From NCBI RefSeq assembly GCF_002563895.1, contig NZ_PDJB01000001.1:1905501-1969500 (forward strand): DNA of 64,000 nt. Direction: 5' to 3'. How positions within the stretch are numbered: position 1 is the stretch's first letter; each line of letters begins with the position of its first letter. The DNA comes from Pseudomonas lurida (GTDB lineage: Bacteria; Pseudomonadota; Gammaproteobacteria; Pseudomonadales; Pseudomonadaceae). The notes beneath the pieces are model-generated. The model searched no databases, had not been told where the DNA came from, and saw nothing but the letters and a program-made list of their open reading frames with translations. This document shows positions 28,561 to 38,248 of the stretch, in pieces. Position numbers and translations under genes: made by a program.

Positions 28561-29286
28561 TCAGCTGTGTTTGTAGTTGAAGGTGACTGTCGTCGCAGCG
28601 AGAAAGCCGAAGATCATGCTGACAAAGTAAAGCGTATCGCGAAGTGTAAGTTTTCCTTCGTCAATACTGCTGAATCGCACCATAGGATTAAGGGAGGCCA
28701 GGCTGTCGATCAACCATAAAGGGGATTGGTGTTCAAGCGCATCCAATAGAGCAGAAAGCCCACTGGCGGCCAGTAATAAAGACAGGGTCAGTACGAAAAT
28801 GAGTGTGCGTTGCCGTACAAGGGCACATATAAAACAACCGGCCGACAGGTAGCTGCCCGCCAGTAACCAGCTCGCCACGAATTGTGAGGCGATAACACGG
28901 TTGTCTGCTTCACCCAGGTAGTTGGCAATGACAACGAGAGGAAACAGCAGCAACAGGGCTGTGCCTGCTACGAGCCAGGCGGCGAGGAATTTTCCGATGA
29001 CCCATTCGAACGTCGTAATCGGCAGGGTTTTCATCAGTGCGAAGAAAACCGCGTTGGCTTCATCTGCCCACAGGTGGGTCGCCAAGGCGGGAACCAGCAG
29101 TAGATACAGCCAGGGGTGGAAGTGGAAGAACACCTGCAAGTCGGTCCCGTTTTGCTCCGGCCACGGGCTGACGTACAACCCGGATGTCACTGACAGCGCC
29201 AGGAAGATGGCAATGCTCAGGTAAGTACCGGGGGTGTGGGCATAGCTGACGAGCTGACGTTTTAGAATGATGGGCAATAGTTTCAA
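28561..29286 (-). CDS. ABC transporter permease (GldF-like)
   Basis: A 241-residue inner-membrane protein with about six hydrophobic helices (for example YLSIAIFLALSVTSGLYV, YLLLVPALATHLWADEANA, WLVAGTALLLLFPLVVIANYL, TLIFVLTLSLLLAASGLSALL). The pattern, including the helix-capping WADE after helix 2, matches ABC-2 permeases of the GldF/NosY type. Its ATG at 29286 overlaps the stop of the ATP-binding gene in ATGA, implying translational coupling. The substrate is unknown. Confidence 0.82.
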   Translation of the reverse strand: MKLLPIILKRQLVSYAHTPGTYLSIAIFLALSVTSGLYVSPWPEQNGTDLQVFFHFHPWLYLLLVPALATHLWADEANAVFFALMKTLPITTFEWVIGKFLAAWLVAGTALLLLFPLVVIANYLGEADNRVIASQFVASWLLAGSYLSAGCFICALVRQRTLIFVLTLSLLLAASGLSALLDALEHQSPLWLIDSLASLNPMVRFSSIDEGKLTLRDTLYFVSMIFGFLAATTVTFNYKHS

Positions 29287-30209
29287 GCGGACGCCTCTTG
29301 GCTCAGGTGGTGGACCACATCATTCAGGCGACCTGGCTCAAGGTTCAGGGCGTTGATTTTCCAGCGGCGGTTGGCAATCAGTGTGTTGATAGGGGCATAG
29401 ATGCTATGCCCTGGCATGGCGAGAACCGTCACTGTGCCGGGTGCGTGCCGATGCTCTTCGATGCCTGCCACGCCGGGTAGTACGGCCAGTGCCAGTAGAT
29501 CCAACGGGCTCTCTGCGGCAAGGGTGACCGCCTGGAAGTGACGGGAACTGCGCTGCAGATCGGGCAGGGCGGTATCGGCCACCAGGCGACCGTCCGCAAT
29601 CACCAAGGCACGGGTACACACTTCGGACAATTCATCACAGTGACGAGAGGCAATGACCACGGTCATTTCGTGTGTCAGGGATTGGATAAGCGCCCTGAAT
29701 GCATGTTTCTGATCCGGTGCGAGCCCTTCGGTTGGCTCATCCAGCAGTAACAGGGTCGGGCCATGCAGGATGGCTTGGGCGATTGCGACTTTGCGCTTCC
29801 AGGCCATGGAGAGGGCGTCGAGGGGGGCATTGAGTACCGCAAACAGCTCCAGCCGTACGACAGCCTGCTCCACCCTGGCGCGCTTTTCGGCGCCATGGAA
29901 CCCGCGAATGGCGGCGATGAAGTTCAGGAACGCTTTGACGGTCATCGTCGGGTGGCCGAGGTCGCTGGAATATTGATAGCCGACGAACTGCCTCGCGTGA
30001 AGTGCATGGGTTTGAGTATTGAACCCCTGGATATTGATATAACCGCTGGAGGGCTGCGTCGAACCGGCTATTAAATTGAGCAATGCTGTTTTGGTGGTGG
30101 GATCTTTTCCAAATAGCCCCAGGCATTCTTGTGGATGAGCGCTGAATGAAAAGTCGCTGATGATAGTTGTGTGACCCGTGTATTTTGTCAGATTGCTTAT
30201 TTCGATCAT
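29283..30209 (-). CDS. ABC transporter ATP-binding protein with degenerate motifs (GldA-like)
   Basis: A 308-residue ABC-type nucleotide-binding domain of the drug/Gld exporter branch. Walker B (TLLLLDEPTEGLAPDQ) and the H-loop (VIASRHCDEL) are intact. Walker A reads GKDPTTKT (30087-30110): the glycine before Lys is Thr, and the usual GxG is PTT. The signature is LSMAW (29799-29813) in place of LSGGQ. ATP turnover may therefore be weak or absent. The C-terminal 80 residues are the accessory domain of this branch. First gene of the operon, overlapping the permease by 4 bp. Confidence 0.82.
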   Translation of the reverse strand: MIEISNLTKYTGHTTIISDFSFSAHPQECLGLFGKDPTTKTALLNLIAGSTQPSSGYINIQGFNTQTHALHARQFVGYQYSSDLGHPTMTVKAFLNFIAAIRGFHGAEKRARVEQAVVRLELFAVLNAPLDALSMAWKRKVAIAQAILHGPTLLLLDEPTEGLAPDQKHAFRALIQSLTHEMTVVIASRHCDELSEVCTRALVIADGRLVADTALPDLQRSSRHFQAVTLAAESPLDLLALAVLPGVAGIEEHRHAPGTVTVLAMPGHSIYAPINTLIANRRWKINALNLEPGRLNDVVHHLSQEASA

Positions 30210-30427
30210 TTTTTTACCGAATAAGTTTGGCGTGACGAGAGGGCGTTAAAAAAGGGTACGGGTATTGGGCTTTTTTGGGAACGCCGAACAGCCTTAATAA
30301 GAGAAGTCCTACGTGCGAGGCGGGTAAGTCGCTGAAACAATGTGGGGTGTTTTGGAGTGTCCAATTTTCGAGTGTTTACTTCTTGTTTGGATAAACTTGT
30401 TACCCTGCATATTGAGGCCTGAATGCG

Positions 30428-31414
30428 ATGATGCTGCTACGTACCCTTGTTCTTGAACGCAACGGGCAGGATGCTCCGGTTAACGGCGCACTGCTCTGTG
30501 GGTTTGCTGTAGGTCAGACGGGCTCCAACTTTCTCGTTTATAGCCTGGATGAAGAGGTAGAGCCGGAAAGTTCCAGGGTTTATATCGCTGCGTTGCGTAA
30601 GAAGCTGGACCGGTACTTCCTCGGCGCAATTGAGTCCAAGGAAGACCTGCAGGTGGCATTGCAGGTGTTCAAGCAAATATTGACGTTGGCTTCTGCGGGA
30701 GCGAAGGCGGGTGCCGTCACCGAAACCCAAGTGCCCTATCACTTTGTCGACTTGAAAGGTTGCAAGCTGCCGCCTGCCAGGCCCGAGGACCATCACTCGG
30801 TGATCATCAAGAAGGCGTTGGTGATGAAAGTGATCACGCTGGGCATGTCGGCGCCAACGCTACCGGCCATTGAAAGCGCCTCTGTGATCGTGCCGTCCAT
30901 TCGATTTTCGTCGCAAATGATCTCACCTCCCAGGGGGCCGAATCCCTCCAGGCCAGAACATACGCCAGTGCAAGAACATCCCGTCGAGGAGATCCGGCAG
31001 TCACCTGTCGAAGCGCCTGTGGTCATGGGGCAGGCCGCACCTGACGTCCAACCTGGGCCCGAGGTGCAGGCGCCCCTGACACTCCCATCGTCGGGTGACC
31101 ACAGCACTTTGTTCGAGGTGGACAGCACATTGACCAATCTCGCCCGGGTGGCTCAAGAGCTGACCCAGCAAAAACGCGTGGTAATCGAACGGGAATCGGC
31201 CCTTGAGCAATGGCAAGCACGGTTGCAGCAGGAGCAGGGTCAACTGGATGAGAAGGTTCGAGACCTGGAGCAACGCACCACTCTCGTGCAGGATCAGTCG
31301 CTTGCCGTCAGCCAGAGGACCGAAGCGCTGACGGTGATGATGTCGCAGGTGGCGGGTGTGCGGCAGAGCCTGCGGGGCCTGCTGCTTGAACTGGATCAGG
31401 TGTTGGACAGCTAG
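30428..31414 (+). CDS. Hypothetical protein with C-terminal coiled coil
   Basis: Not recognised, 328 residues. Residues 1-145 look globular (LVLERNGQDAPVNGALLCGF, FLVYSLDEEVEPESSRVYIA, LQVALQVFKQILTLASAGA). Residues 155-225 are rich in Pro and Glu (a disordered linker). Residues 240-328 are a Gln/Glu/Arg-rich coiled coil (VAQELTQQKRVVIERESALE, ERTEALTVMMSQVAGVRQSL). No signal peptide. ATG 30428 (or 30431) follows TTGAGGCCTGAATGCG. It is divergent from the Gld-like ABC operon over a 218-bp A+T-richer gap. The middle third is looser and may evolve quickly. Confidence 0.65.
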   Translation: MMLLRTLVLERNGQDAPVNGALLCGFAVGQTGSNFLVYSLDEEVEPESSRVYIAALRKKLDRYFLGAIESKEDLQVALQVFKQILTLASAGAKAGAVTETQVPYHFVDLKGCKLPPARPEDHHSVIIKKALVMKVITLGMSAPTLPAIESASVIVPSIRFSSQMISPPRGPNPSRPEHTPVQEHPVEEIRQSPVEAPVVMGQAAPDVQPGPEVQAPLTLPSSGDHSTLFEVDSTLTNLARVAQELTQQKRVVIERESALEQWQARLQQEQGQLDEKVRDLEQRTTLVQDQSLAVSQRTEALTVMMSQVAGVRQSLRGLLLELDQVLDS

Positions 31415-31527
31415 ACTGTTGTGGCTACTTTCCCGGGTTCATTTATCATCAACGCCAGCCAACCGAAGCCTGGGTCTGAACCCCGAGCGGATCGGCACTT
31501 ATGGACATTGCCTGGGGATGTAAGCGT

Positions 31528-32001
31528 TTGAGTACCAAGCTGATTACCAAAGAGGGTCATGAGGCGCTGAAGAAGGAGCTGGATTACCTGTGGCGTGAAA
31601 AGCGCCCGGATACCACGCGCAAAGTGACCTGGGCCGCCTCGCTGGGAGACCGGAGCGAGAATGCGGACTACCAGTACAACAAGAAACTGCTGCGTGAGAT
31701 CGATCGCCGTGTGCGTTACCTGCGCAAGCGCCTCGAAGACATGCGCGTGGTGGAGTACATGCCCGAGCAGGAGGGCAAGGTTTTTTTCGGTGCCTGGGTG
31801 GAAATCGAAAACGAGCAGGGTGAGACCAAGCGTTTTCGCATCGTCGGCTATGACGAGATTTACGATCGCATGGATTACATCTCCATCGACTCACCCATGG
31901 CCCGTGCGCTGTTGCGCAAGGAAGTGGACGATGAGGCCATCGTGCAAACCCCAAGTGGTGAAGTGTGCTGGTGGATCACCAAGATCGAGTACGTGAAGTG
32001 A
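31528..32001 (+). CDS. greB: Transcription elongation factor GreB
   Basis: A 157-residue Gre factor. The coiled coil carries the acidic tip in GDRSENADYQYNKKLLREID, with C-terminal domain VFFGAWVEIENEQGETKRFRIVGYDEIY. GreB enters the secondary channel of RNA polymerase and stimulates cleavage of backtracked RNA. The family start is (M)STKLIT, reached here by a TTG codon at 31528 with GGGGATGTAAGCG in front; the in-frame ATG at 31501 would add nine non-family residues. Pseudomonas greB starting with TTG is unusual but best fits the alignment I recall. Confidence 0.92.
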   Translation: MSTKLITKEGHEALKKELDYLWREKRPDTTRKVTWAASLGDRSENADYQYNKKLLREIDRRVRYLRKRLEDMRVVEYMPEQEGKVFFGAWVEIENEQGETKRFRIVGYDEIYDRMDYISIDSPMARALLRKEVDDEAIVQTPSGEVCWWITKIEYVK

Positions 32002-32005
32002 GCCG

Positions 32006-32041
32006 CGTTGGCCCGCACGCTGTGAGGCAGGCGGGCCAACG
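32006..32041. terminator. Inverted repeat between convergent greB and permease genes
   Basis: CGTTGGCCCGC (32006-32016) and GCGGGCCAACG (32031-32041) form a perfect 11-bp stem with a 14-nt loop. It lacks a good T-run, so factor-independent termination is uncertain. Confidence 0.5.
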
Positions 32042-32046
32042 GCGTT

Positions 32047-34557
32047 TCAACCTTCGCGCAGTACGGTCAGCGGGCTGGCATTCAATGCGCGACGAGTGCC
32101 AAACACGCCGGCACCACCGATCAGCACGGCACCGATCACCGGCAGCAACAGCAGCCACGGGTGAGGCTGCCACGCCAGGTCAAACGCGTAGCGGTACAGC
32201 ACGAACGTCACCAGCTCCGTGCCCAGGGCCGCCAGCAGCCCGCTGACGGCACCCAGCAAGCCAAACTCGATACGCCTGGCCTTGACCAACAGCTTGCGTT
32301 CGGCGCCCAGTGCGCGCAGCAGGGCGCCTTGGCGGATACGTTCATCCAGGGTGGCTTGCAGGCCGGAGAACAACACCGCCATTCCCGCCGCCAGTACAAA
32401 CAGCAGCACGTACTCCACCGCCAGGGTCACTTGGGCGAGGATGCTGCGCAGTTGCTCCAACAACGCTTCGACTTGCAGGATGGTCACCGCCGGGAACGCC
32501 CGGGACAGGTCAACGATCTGTTGGTCATGCCCTGGCGCAAGATAGAAGCTGGTCAGGTAGGTGGTCGGCAGGTCCTTCAAGGTGCCCGGCTGGAAAATCA
32601 TGAAGAAGTTGGGTTGGAAGTTATCCCAGTTGATGGTCCGCAGGCTGGTCACCCGCGCCTCACGATTTTCCCCGCCCACCGTGAACACCAGGTGGTCATT
32701 GAGCTTCAGCTTGAGGCTTTGCGCCACCTTGGCTTCTACGGAGACACCAGGGATTTCATCGGTGGGTTGCTGTGACCACCACGAGCCCTCTGTGAGGACG
32801 TTGCCTGGCGGCAGGTCGGCGGCCCAGGTCAGGCTCAGGTCGCGTTGTACCGCACGATCGCCACTGGAGTCTTTGCTGACGATTTCCTGCACGGGTTCGC
32901 CATTGATACTGATCAGGCGACCCGGCACCACGGGGTACAGTGGCGCGGATTGCGCCTGCACTTCCAGCAGGCGGGTGCCAAAGGCTTCCTTGTCGGCGGG
33001 CAGGATATTCAGGGCAAAATAGTTGGGCGCGTCCTTGGGCAACTGGTTTTGCCAGGTGTCGAGCAACTCGCCGCGCAACAGGGCGATCAAGCCCATGGAC
33101 AGCAGGATCAAGCCAAACGCCAGGGATTGACCGGCCGCCGCCAGCGGGTGGCGCAGCAACTGGCCCAGGCCCAGGCGCCATGGCAGGGAGGCACGTGCCA
33201 GCAGGCGACGCAGGCTTTGCAGCAAAAGCAGCAGCAGGCCGCCAAGCACCAGTGCAGCCACCACGCCGCCGCCGAGCAGCGCGAAGGTCAGCACCAGGTC
33301 GAGGCTCAGGCGCCACATGATCAGCCCCAATGCAAACAACGCCGCGCCGTAGACCATCCAGGTACTGGAAGGAATCGGCAGCAGGTCTCGGCGCAACACC
33401 CGTAGCGGTGGCACCCGACCCAGTGCGGCCAGGGGCGGCAGGGCAAAGCCGGCGAGTGCGACGAGGCCGGTGCCGATCCCGGCAATCGCCGGTAGCAGCC
33501 CGCCGGGTGGAACGTCTGCCGGCAGCAGGTCGTGGAGGAAGTAGAACAGACCGAACTGCGCCAGCCAGCCGAGCAGGGCGCCGGTCAGGCTGGCCAGCAG
33601 CCCCAGGACGCTCAGTTGCAGGCTGAACAGCAACATGGCTTCACGCCGTGACAACCCCAGGCAGCGCAGCAATGCACTGGCGTCGAAACGTCGGGTGGCG
33701 AAGCGATTGGCCGACAGCGCCACGGCGACACCCGCCAACAGCACTGCCACCAGGCTGGCCATGTTCAGGTAGCGCTCGGCCTTGCCCAGGGCTCCACCGA
33801 TCTGCTGGTTGCCATCGCGCGAGTCCTGCAGGCGCTGGTTGGCGGCGAGCCCCGGCTTGACCAGGTCACGATAGGTTTGCAGCACCGTGCTGCCCTGTGG
33901 CCCGCGCCATAATTCGCGGTAACTGACGCGGCTGCCGGGTTGCACCACGCCGGTGGCATCCAGGTCCGCCAGGTTGATCATCACCCTGGGTGTGAGGCTG
34001 TAGAAGTTACCGGCGCGGTCCGGCTCATAGGTAAGGACGCGGGCGAGGCGCAGCGTCTTCATGCCCACATCGATGCTGTCGCCGACCTTGAGGTCCAGTG
34101 CGGTCAGCAGTCGTGCTTCCACCCAGGCTTCACCAGGTTTGGGGCCACCGCCCGGCGTTTCATCGCCGAAGGGCGCCGCGGCGCTCTTGAGTTCACCGCG
34201 CAGCGGGTACTGTTCGTTGACTGCCTTGATGCTGGAAAGCTGGATATCGTTATCGGTGGCAATGACGCTGGAGAACTCAACGACGCGGGCGTGATCCAGG
34301 CCCAGCTCGGTGCCGGACTGGATCTGCTCGGGACGGGCCGGCGAGCTGCCTTCGAGCACCAGGTCGGCGCCCAGGAATTCGGTGGCGCGCAACAGCATCG
34401 CGCCATTGAGGCGCGCGCCGAAGTAACCGATGGCGGTGCTGGCAGCGACGGCCACCAACAGGGCGAAGAACAACACGCGCAATTCGCCGGCGCGGGCATC
34501 GCGCAGTAATTGGCGCATGGCAAGGCTGAACAGGCGCAACAGCGGCAAACGTGCCAT
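32047..34557 (-). CDS. ybbP: ABC transporter permease, FtsX family (YbbP-like)
   Basis: An 836-residue permease. It has an N-terminal helix ([20 protein letters not shown]), a large periplasmic domain, a first FtsX block with helices around residues 265-440, a second periplasmic part, and a last FtsX block at about 710-820 ([20 protein letters not shown]). This is the YbbP/YhbP architecture, which pairs with a YbbA ATPase. It overlaps ybbA by one base (TGATG). The pair is divergent to the TesA gene; in E. coli the same genes surround tesA, suggesting a role with lysophospholipids or envelope lipids. Confidence 0.92.
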   Translation of the reverse strand: MARLPLLRLFSLAMRQLLRDARAGELRVLFFALLVAVAASTAIGYFGARLNGAMLLRATEFLGADLVLEGSSPARPEQIQSGTELGLDHARVVEFSSVIATDNDIQLSSIKAVNEQYPLRGELKSAAAPFGDETPGGGPKPGEAWVEARLLTALDLKVGDSIDVGMKTLRLARVLTYEPDRAGNFYSLTPRVMINLADLDATGVVQPGSRVSYRELWRGPQGSTVLQTYRDLVKPGLAANQRLQDSRDGNQQIGGALGKAERYLNMASLVAVLLAGVAVALSANRFATRRFDASALLRCLGLSRREAMLLFSLQLSVLGLLASLTGALLGWLAQFGLFYFLHDLLPADVPPGGLLPAIAGIGTGLVALAGFALPPLAALGRVPPLRVLRRDLLPIPSSTWMVYGAALFALGLIMWRLSLDLVLTFALLGGGVVAALVLGGLLLLLLQSLRRLLARASLPWRLGLGQLLRHPLAAAGQSLAFGLILLSMGLIALLRGELLDTWQNQLPKDAPNYFALNILPADKEAFGTRLLEVQAQSAPLYPVVPGRLISINGEPVQEIVSKDSSGDRAVQRDLSLTWAADLPPGNVLTEGSWWSQQPTDEIPGVSVEAKVAQSLKLKLNDHLVFTVGGENREARVTSLRTINWDNFQPNFFMIFQPGTLKDLPTTYLTSFYLAPGHDQQIVDLSRAFPAVTILQVEALLEQLRSILAQVTLAVEYVLLFVLAAGMAVLFSGLQATLDERIRQGALLRALGAERKLLVKARRIEFGLLGAVSGLLAALGTELVTFVLYRYAFDLAWQPHPWLLLLPVIGAVLIGGAGVFGTRRALNASPLTVLREG

Positions 34558-35240
34558 CAAGGCTCCAGGGGCGCGACCATCAGGCCGGCTTCAAGGCGGA
34601 TCAGGCGCCGGCAACGATGGGCCAGGCGCTCGTCGTGGGTGACCAGTACCAGGGTCGTGCCGCTCTCTTTGTTGAGTTCGAACAGCAGGTCGCTGATGCG
34701 CTCGCCCGTGTGGCTGTCGAGGTTGCCGGTGGGTTCATCGGCAAACAGCACATCCGGCTCTGCGGCAAAGGCGCGGGCAATGGCCACCCGTTGCTGCTCG
34801 CCACCGGAGAGTTGGCGCGGCGAATGGGTCAGGCGTTGGCCCAGGCCTACGCGCTCCAGCAGGTGCCGGGCGCGCTCGCGGGCGTCCTTGCGGCCATCCA
34901 GCTCCAGCGGCAGCATGACGTTTTCCAGCGCGTTGAGGCTGTCGAGCAGTTGGAACGACTGGAAGACAAAACCTACATGCTCGGCACGGATGCGCGCGCG
35001 CTGGTCTTCGTCGAGGGTGCTGAGGGCTTGCCCGGCGAGGGTGACTTCGCCGCTGCTGGGCAGGTCGAGGCCGGCCAGCAGGCCCAGAAGGGTGGATTTG
35101 CCGGAACCGGAAGCACCGACGATAGCAAGGCTATCGCCCTTGTTCAGTTCCAGGCTCAGTTCGTGCAGGATAGTCAGTTCACCTTCCGCGCTGGGAACCA
35201 CTTTGCTAAGGTTCCGCGCGGTGAGAATGCTTGCGCCCAT
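34557..35240 (-). CDS. ybbA: ABC transporter ATP-binding protein YbbA
   Basis: A 227-residue LolD/MacB-type ATPase. Walker A is GASGSGKS (about residues 43-50), the Q-loop is [10 protein letters not shown], the signature is [16 protein letters not shown], and Walker B is [12 protein letters not shown]. It powers the FtsX-type permease YbbP. The ATG at 35240 ([15 protein letters not shown]) is chosen because it matches family starts; a longer open frame upstream overlaps tesA antisense and is rejected. Stop and permease start overlap in TGATG. Confidence 0.95.
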   Translation of the reverse strand: MGASILTARNLSKVVPSAEGELTILHELSLELNKGDSLAIVGASGSGKSTLLGLLAGLDLPSSGEVTLAGQALSTLDEDQRARIRAEHVGFVFQSFQLLDSLNALENVMLPLELDGRKDARERARHLLERVGLGQRLTHSPRQLSGGEQQRVAIARAFAAEPDVLFADEPTGNLDSHTGERISDLLFELNKESGTTLVLVTHDERLAHRCRRLIRLEAGLMVAPLEP

Positions 35241-35250
35241 GGAGAATCCG

Positions 35251-35856
35251 ATGCGAATGTGGTTTTTGAGTGCTGGCCTGGCCTTGATGTGCATGGCCCA
35301 GAACGCAGCGGCGGGTACAGTCCTGATCGTTGGCGATAGTATCAGTGCCGGTTTCGGCCTGGATACCAGCAAAGGGTGGGTTGCCCTGTTGCAGCAACGG
35401 CTCAAGCAGGAAGGTTTCGACGATAAAGTGGTCAATGCTTCCATCAGCGGCGATACCAGCGCGGGAGGCCTGGCGCGGCTGCCGGCGGCGCTTGCAGAGC
35501 ATAAGCCGGACGTGGTGGTGATCGAGTTGGGTGGCAACGACGGCCTGCGCGGTCAGCCGCCTGCGCAATTGCAACAAAATCTTGCGTCGATGATTGACCA
35601 GTCCAAGGCCGGTGGTGCCAAGGTGTTGCTGTTGGGGATGCAGTTGCCGCCCAATTATGGCCCGCGATACACCACCGCGTTTGCCGAAGTCTATGGCGCG
35701 TTGGCCAAGGAAAAAAATGTCCCGCTGGTGCCGTTTTTCCTCGAAGGCGTGGGCGGTCATCCCGAGCTGATGCAGGCCGATCAGTTGCACCCGGCGGTCG
35801 GTGCCCAGGGCAAGTTGCTGGAAAATGTCTGGCCGACGCTAAAACCGCTGTTATGA
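35251..35856 (+). CDS. tesA: Arylesterase/lysophospholipase TesA (GDSL family)
   Basis: A 201-residue SGNH hydrolase with a signal peptide ending at AQNAAA. Block I is [13 protein letters not shown] with nucleophile Ser, block III is GGNDGLRG, and block V is DQLHP with catalytic Asp and His. It hydrolyses acyl esters and lysophospholipids in the periplasm. ATG 35251 sits directly after GGAGAATCCG, which lies just past the start codon of the divergent ybbA gene, so both genes start within 11 bp. E. coli has the same tesA-ybbA-ybbP arrangement. Confidence 0.95.
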   Translation: MRMWFLSAGLALMCMAQNAAAGTVLIVGDSISAGFGLDTSKGWVALLQQRLKQEGFDDKVVNASISGDTSAGGLARLPAALAEHKPDVVVIELGGNDGLRGQPPAQLQQNLASMIDQSKAGGAKVLLLGMQLPPNYGPRYTTAFAEVYGALAKEKNVPLVPFFLEGVGGHPELMQADQLHPAVGAQGKLLENVWPTLKPLL

Positions 35857-35914
35857 CGCTTTTCTACCGGCAGGCTTTCGGCTAAGGTGGCGCCCCCCCG
35901 ATTTGGAGCCCTTG

Positions 35915-36208
35915 ATGTCGCGTCCTGCCTGGTCCCTGTTTAACTACCAACTGATCGAGCCGGACGAGCAGCTGGATCTGTTCGCCTGCCAGGAAGTGCG
36001 GGTGCATCTGGTGACGCGTCAATTGGAACTGGGCGGCTCCATCGATCGCACGCTGTGTGGCACGCTATTGCCTGCGCAACCGCGTTGGTCGCGGGTCGAT
36101 CGTTCGATCTTCCAGGACCAGCGCCTGTGCCCGTTATGCCGTGCCATCCTGGAGTCCCAGAAGCGGGGTACACCGCCGATCTGGCCGGAGCTGCGTTTCG
36201 AGTTGTAG
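35915..36208 (+). CDS. Hypothetical protein with CPLC motif
   Basis: A 97-residue protein, MSRPAWSLFNYQLIEPDEQL onward, not recognised beyond being a common Pseudomonas small gene at this locus. It has Cys residues at CQEV, LCGTLL and QRLCPLC, the last a CxxC that may bind metal with earlier Cys. No signal peptide. ATG 35915 follows TTTGGAGCCCTTG. It sits between tesA and the L,D-transpeptidase; the order is conserved in P. aeruginosa as I recall it, but function is unknown. Confidence 0.7.
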   Translation: MSRPAWSLFNYQLIEPDEQLDLFACQEVRVHLVTRQLELGGSIDRTLCGTLLPAQPRWSRVDRSIFQDQRLCPLCRAILESQKRGTPPIWPELRFEL

Positions 36209-36281
36209 GGGGCAGCTAGAACCGCGCTTCACGTATACAATCGATTTTTACCTACCCGTCGTTCTGCGAAGGATTTTCCGG

Positions 36282-37250
36282 ATGTTGTCGCGCCTTTCCG
36301 TCGTCACCTGCTGCCTGTCCCTCGCTGCACTTTGTGCGGCCGGTTCTGCGTCAGCCTTGCAGTTGCCCTTGCCCCCACCGGGTGAAGACATCGTCGGTCA
36401 GGTCCAGGTGATCAAGGCCAAGTACGAAGACACCTTTGCCGACCTGGGCACCACCTATGACCTGGGTTATTCGGAGATGGTCGCGGCCAACCCCGGCGTC
36501 GATGCCTGGTTGCCGGGCGCGGGTACCGAGATCGTGCTGCCGACGCGCTTCATCCTGCCGCCCGGGCCTCGGGAAGGCATCGTGATCAACCTGGCCGAAT
36601 ACCGTCTCTATTACTTCCCCAAGGGCCAGAACGTGGTCTACACCTTCCCATTGGGGATCGGTCGGGAAGGCTGGGGTTCGCCCATCGCCCACACCAGCAT
36701 CATTGCCAAGACGCCCAACCCGACCTGGACCCCGCCAGCCTCGATCAAGGCTGAGCATGCGGCCAACGGCGACCCGCTGCCCAACGTGGTGCCGGCCGGG
36801 CCGGACAACCCACTGGGCCCGTTCAAGTTCACCCTGGGCACGCCGGGTTACCTGATCCACGGTTCGAACATGAAATTCGGTATCGGCACGCGTACAAGTC
36901 ACGGCTGCTTCCGCATGTTCAACAACAACGTGCTGGAAATGGCCGGCATGGTGCCGGTGGGGACGTCGGTGCGCATCATCAACGATGCCTACAAGTTCGG
37001 CAGCAGTGGCGGCAAGGTGTACCTCGAAGCCCATACGCCGTTGAATGATGACGGTACGCCGTCGGTGGTCGACAAGCACACTGCGGTGATCAACGCCTTG
37101 CTCAAGCGTGAAGACCTGGCCAATAACCTGCGGGTCAACTGGGACCAGGTGCGTGACGTGGTTGCGGCGGAAGATGGTTTGCCGACGGAGATCGGCGTAC
37201 CTGGCGCCGCCTCGGTCGCGGCCAGCGCGCCGATCGACCTGCAGCAATAA
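36282..37250 (+). CDS. L,D-transpeptidase (YkuD/ErfK family)
   Basis: A 322-residue exported enzyme. A signal peptide (MLSRLSVVTCCLSLAALCAA, about 1-25) is followed by a LysM-like region (about 45-90) that binds peptidoglycan and a YkuD domain (about 95-230). The catalytic motif is HGSNMKFGIGTRTSHGCFRM with Cys nucleophile. Such enzymes form 3-3 cross-links or attach lipoproteins such as Lpp to peptidoglycan. The OprI gene next to it is a plausible substrate, since mature OprI ends in Lys. ATG 36282 follows GAAGGATTTTCCGG. Confidence 0.93.
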   Translation: MLSRLSVVTCCLSLAALCAAGSASALQLPLPPPGEDIVGQVQVIKAKYEDTFADLGTTYDLGYSEMVAANPGVDAWLPGAGTEIVLPTRFILPPGPREGIVINLAEYRLYYFPKGQNVVYTFPLGIGREGWGSPIAHTSIIAKTPNPTWTPPASIKAEHAANGDPLPNVVPAGPDNPLGPFKFTLGTPGYLIHGSNMKFGIGTRTSHGCFRMFNNNVLEMAGMVPVGTSVRIINDAYKFGSSGGKVYLEAHTPLNDDGTPSVVDKHTAVINALLKREDLANNLRVNWDQVRDVVAAEDGLPTEIGVPGAASVAASAPIDLQQ

Positions 37251-37266
37251 GTCGCTCGATCATAAG

Positions 37267-37299
37267 CCCGCCACGGCCTTGCGCCGGGGCGGGTTTTTT
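37267..37299 (+). terminator. Terminator of the L,D-transpeptidase gene
   Basis: CCCGCC (37267-37272) pairs with GGCGGG (37288-37293) and is followed by TTTTTT, about 17 bp after the stop codon. Confidence 0.75.
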
Positions 37300-37333
37300 A
37301 TTGCCTGCGATCGCGGCACAAACCCCAGGCAAT

Positions 37334-37363
37334 AAAAAAGCCGATCCAAAAATGGATCGGCTT
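37334..37363 (-). terminator. Terminator of oprI
   Basis: On the minus strand AAGCCGATCC pairs with GGATCGGCTT around ATTTTT, and a T-run (TTTTTT) follows. It is typical for a very abundant transcript. Confidence 0.88.
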
Positions 37364-37384
37364 GATAACAATCCCGAGGGATTA

Positions 37385-37636
37385 TTACTTGCGGCTAGCT
37401 TTTTCAAGCATACGCAGGGCGCGCTCGTTAGCTTCGTCAGCAGTCTGTTGTGCTTTTTGAGCAGCAGCCAGAGCTTCATCAGCTTTACGGTAGGCTTCGT
37501 CTGCACGAGCCTGGGAGCGAGCTGCTGCGTCTTCAGTTGCAGTCAGACGTGCTTCGGTTTCTTTGGAGACGCTGCTGCAACCGGTAGCCAGAACTGCGGC
37601 CAGAGCCAGTGCAGAGAATTTCAGAACGTTGTTCAT
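37385..37636 (-). CDS. oprI: Major outer membrane lipoprotein OprI
   Basis: An 83-residue lipoprotein. The signal peptide ends in LATGC with Cys20 as the lipidated residue, leaving a 64-residue mature helix of heptads ([40 protein letters not shown]) with C-terminal Lys83. This is the Pseudomonas Lpp/OprI, among the most abundant cell proteins, anchoring the outer membrane. The start is ATG 37636, preceded by AAGGGGAACACG; a MKGNT extension is rejected. Codon use is strongly biased. Adjacent to an L,D-transpeptidase that may attach it to peptidoglycan. Confidence 0.97.
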   Translation of the reverse strand: MNNVLKFSALALAAVLATGCSSVSKETEARLTATEDAAARSQARADEAYRKADEALAAAQKAQQTADEANERALRMLEKASRK

Positions 37637-38248
37637 CGTGTTCCCCTTCAAGGACTTTCTATTAGATGGCTAGTATCTCAGAGTGAGCTAATAGCCGGCG
37701 TACATACTACCCATTACTTGTAGTAAGTAAACTGACGTAGCGCAAGAAGCAAAAAAAATTCTCGCGCCGAATCTATTTTGGCTAACCTTTTGAAGGTTTG
37801 TATAAAAACCGTCCAAATTTTTTCAATCAGGCGACAATTGGATCCAGGCTGAAAGGGCCGGCCCACATGTGTTAAGCCCTGTAGACAGATGAAAATTTAT
37901 ATATCCACGCTGACACTTCCGTGCCGCATGGCTTTGCGGGGCCCAGCATCTTTTGCGCATGTAGAGGTGACTTTAAGAGCGTCTGTTCGTCTTAAGGTTC
38001 AACTGCCGGCAATGTTCAGGCTTTCGATCATCGGTTGATCGGAGCCCTTTCTATATCCACCAGCGGCAGGGGATGACGAGTGCGCCTTGAGCAATTGCAG
38101 GATTGGCGCCTACTATTCCCTACGTGCTGGTTGTGAGCGCTCAGGGTTTTCTCGTTGTCGAAACCGGCACGGGGTGGCGTAGATGTTCCTTCGCCGGAAA
38201 AACATCGGTAAGGTAGGGGTCAGAAACCAAGACCCGCGAGGAGTAGTG
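37637..38248. other. 612-bp gap between oprI and the GNAT gene
   Basis: It holds the oprI promoter region (TTACTTACTAC and TAGTATGTA on the minus strand near 37700-37720) and a 6-bp hairpin AACCTT-TTG-AAGGTT at 37784-37798. I see no credible coding frame. A short run, ATGTTCCTTCGCC at 38183, merely extends the GNAT frame. The length leaves room for an untranslated RNA, but no terminator-backed candidate stands out. Confidence 0.6.

Noticed and set aside
37637..38248. Possible small RNA between oprI and the GNAT gene
   Set aside because: The gap is long and A+T-rich, but I found no terminator-backed transcript unit, so I list it only as a gap.
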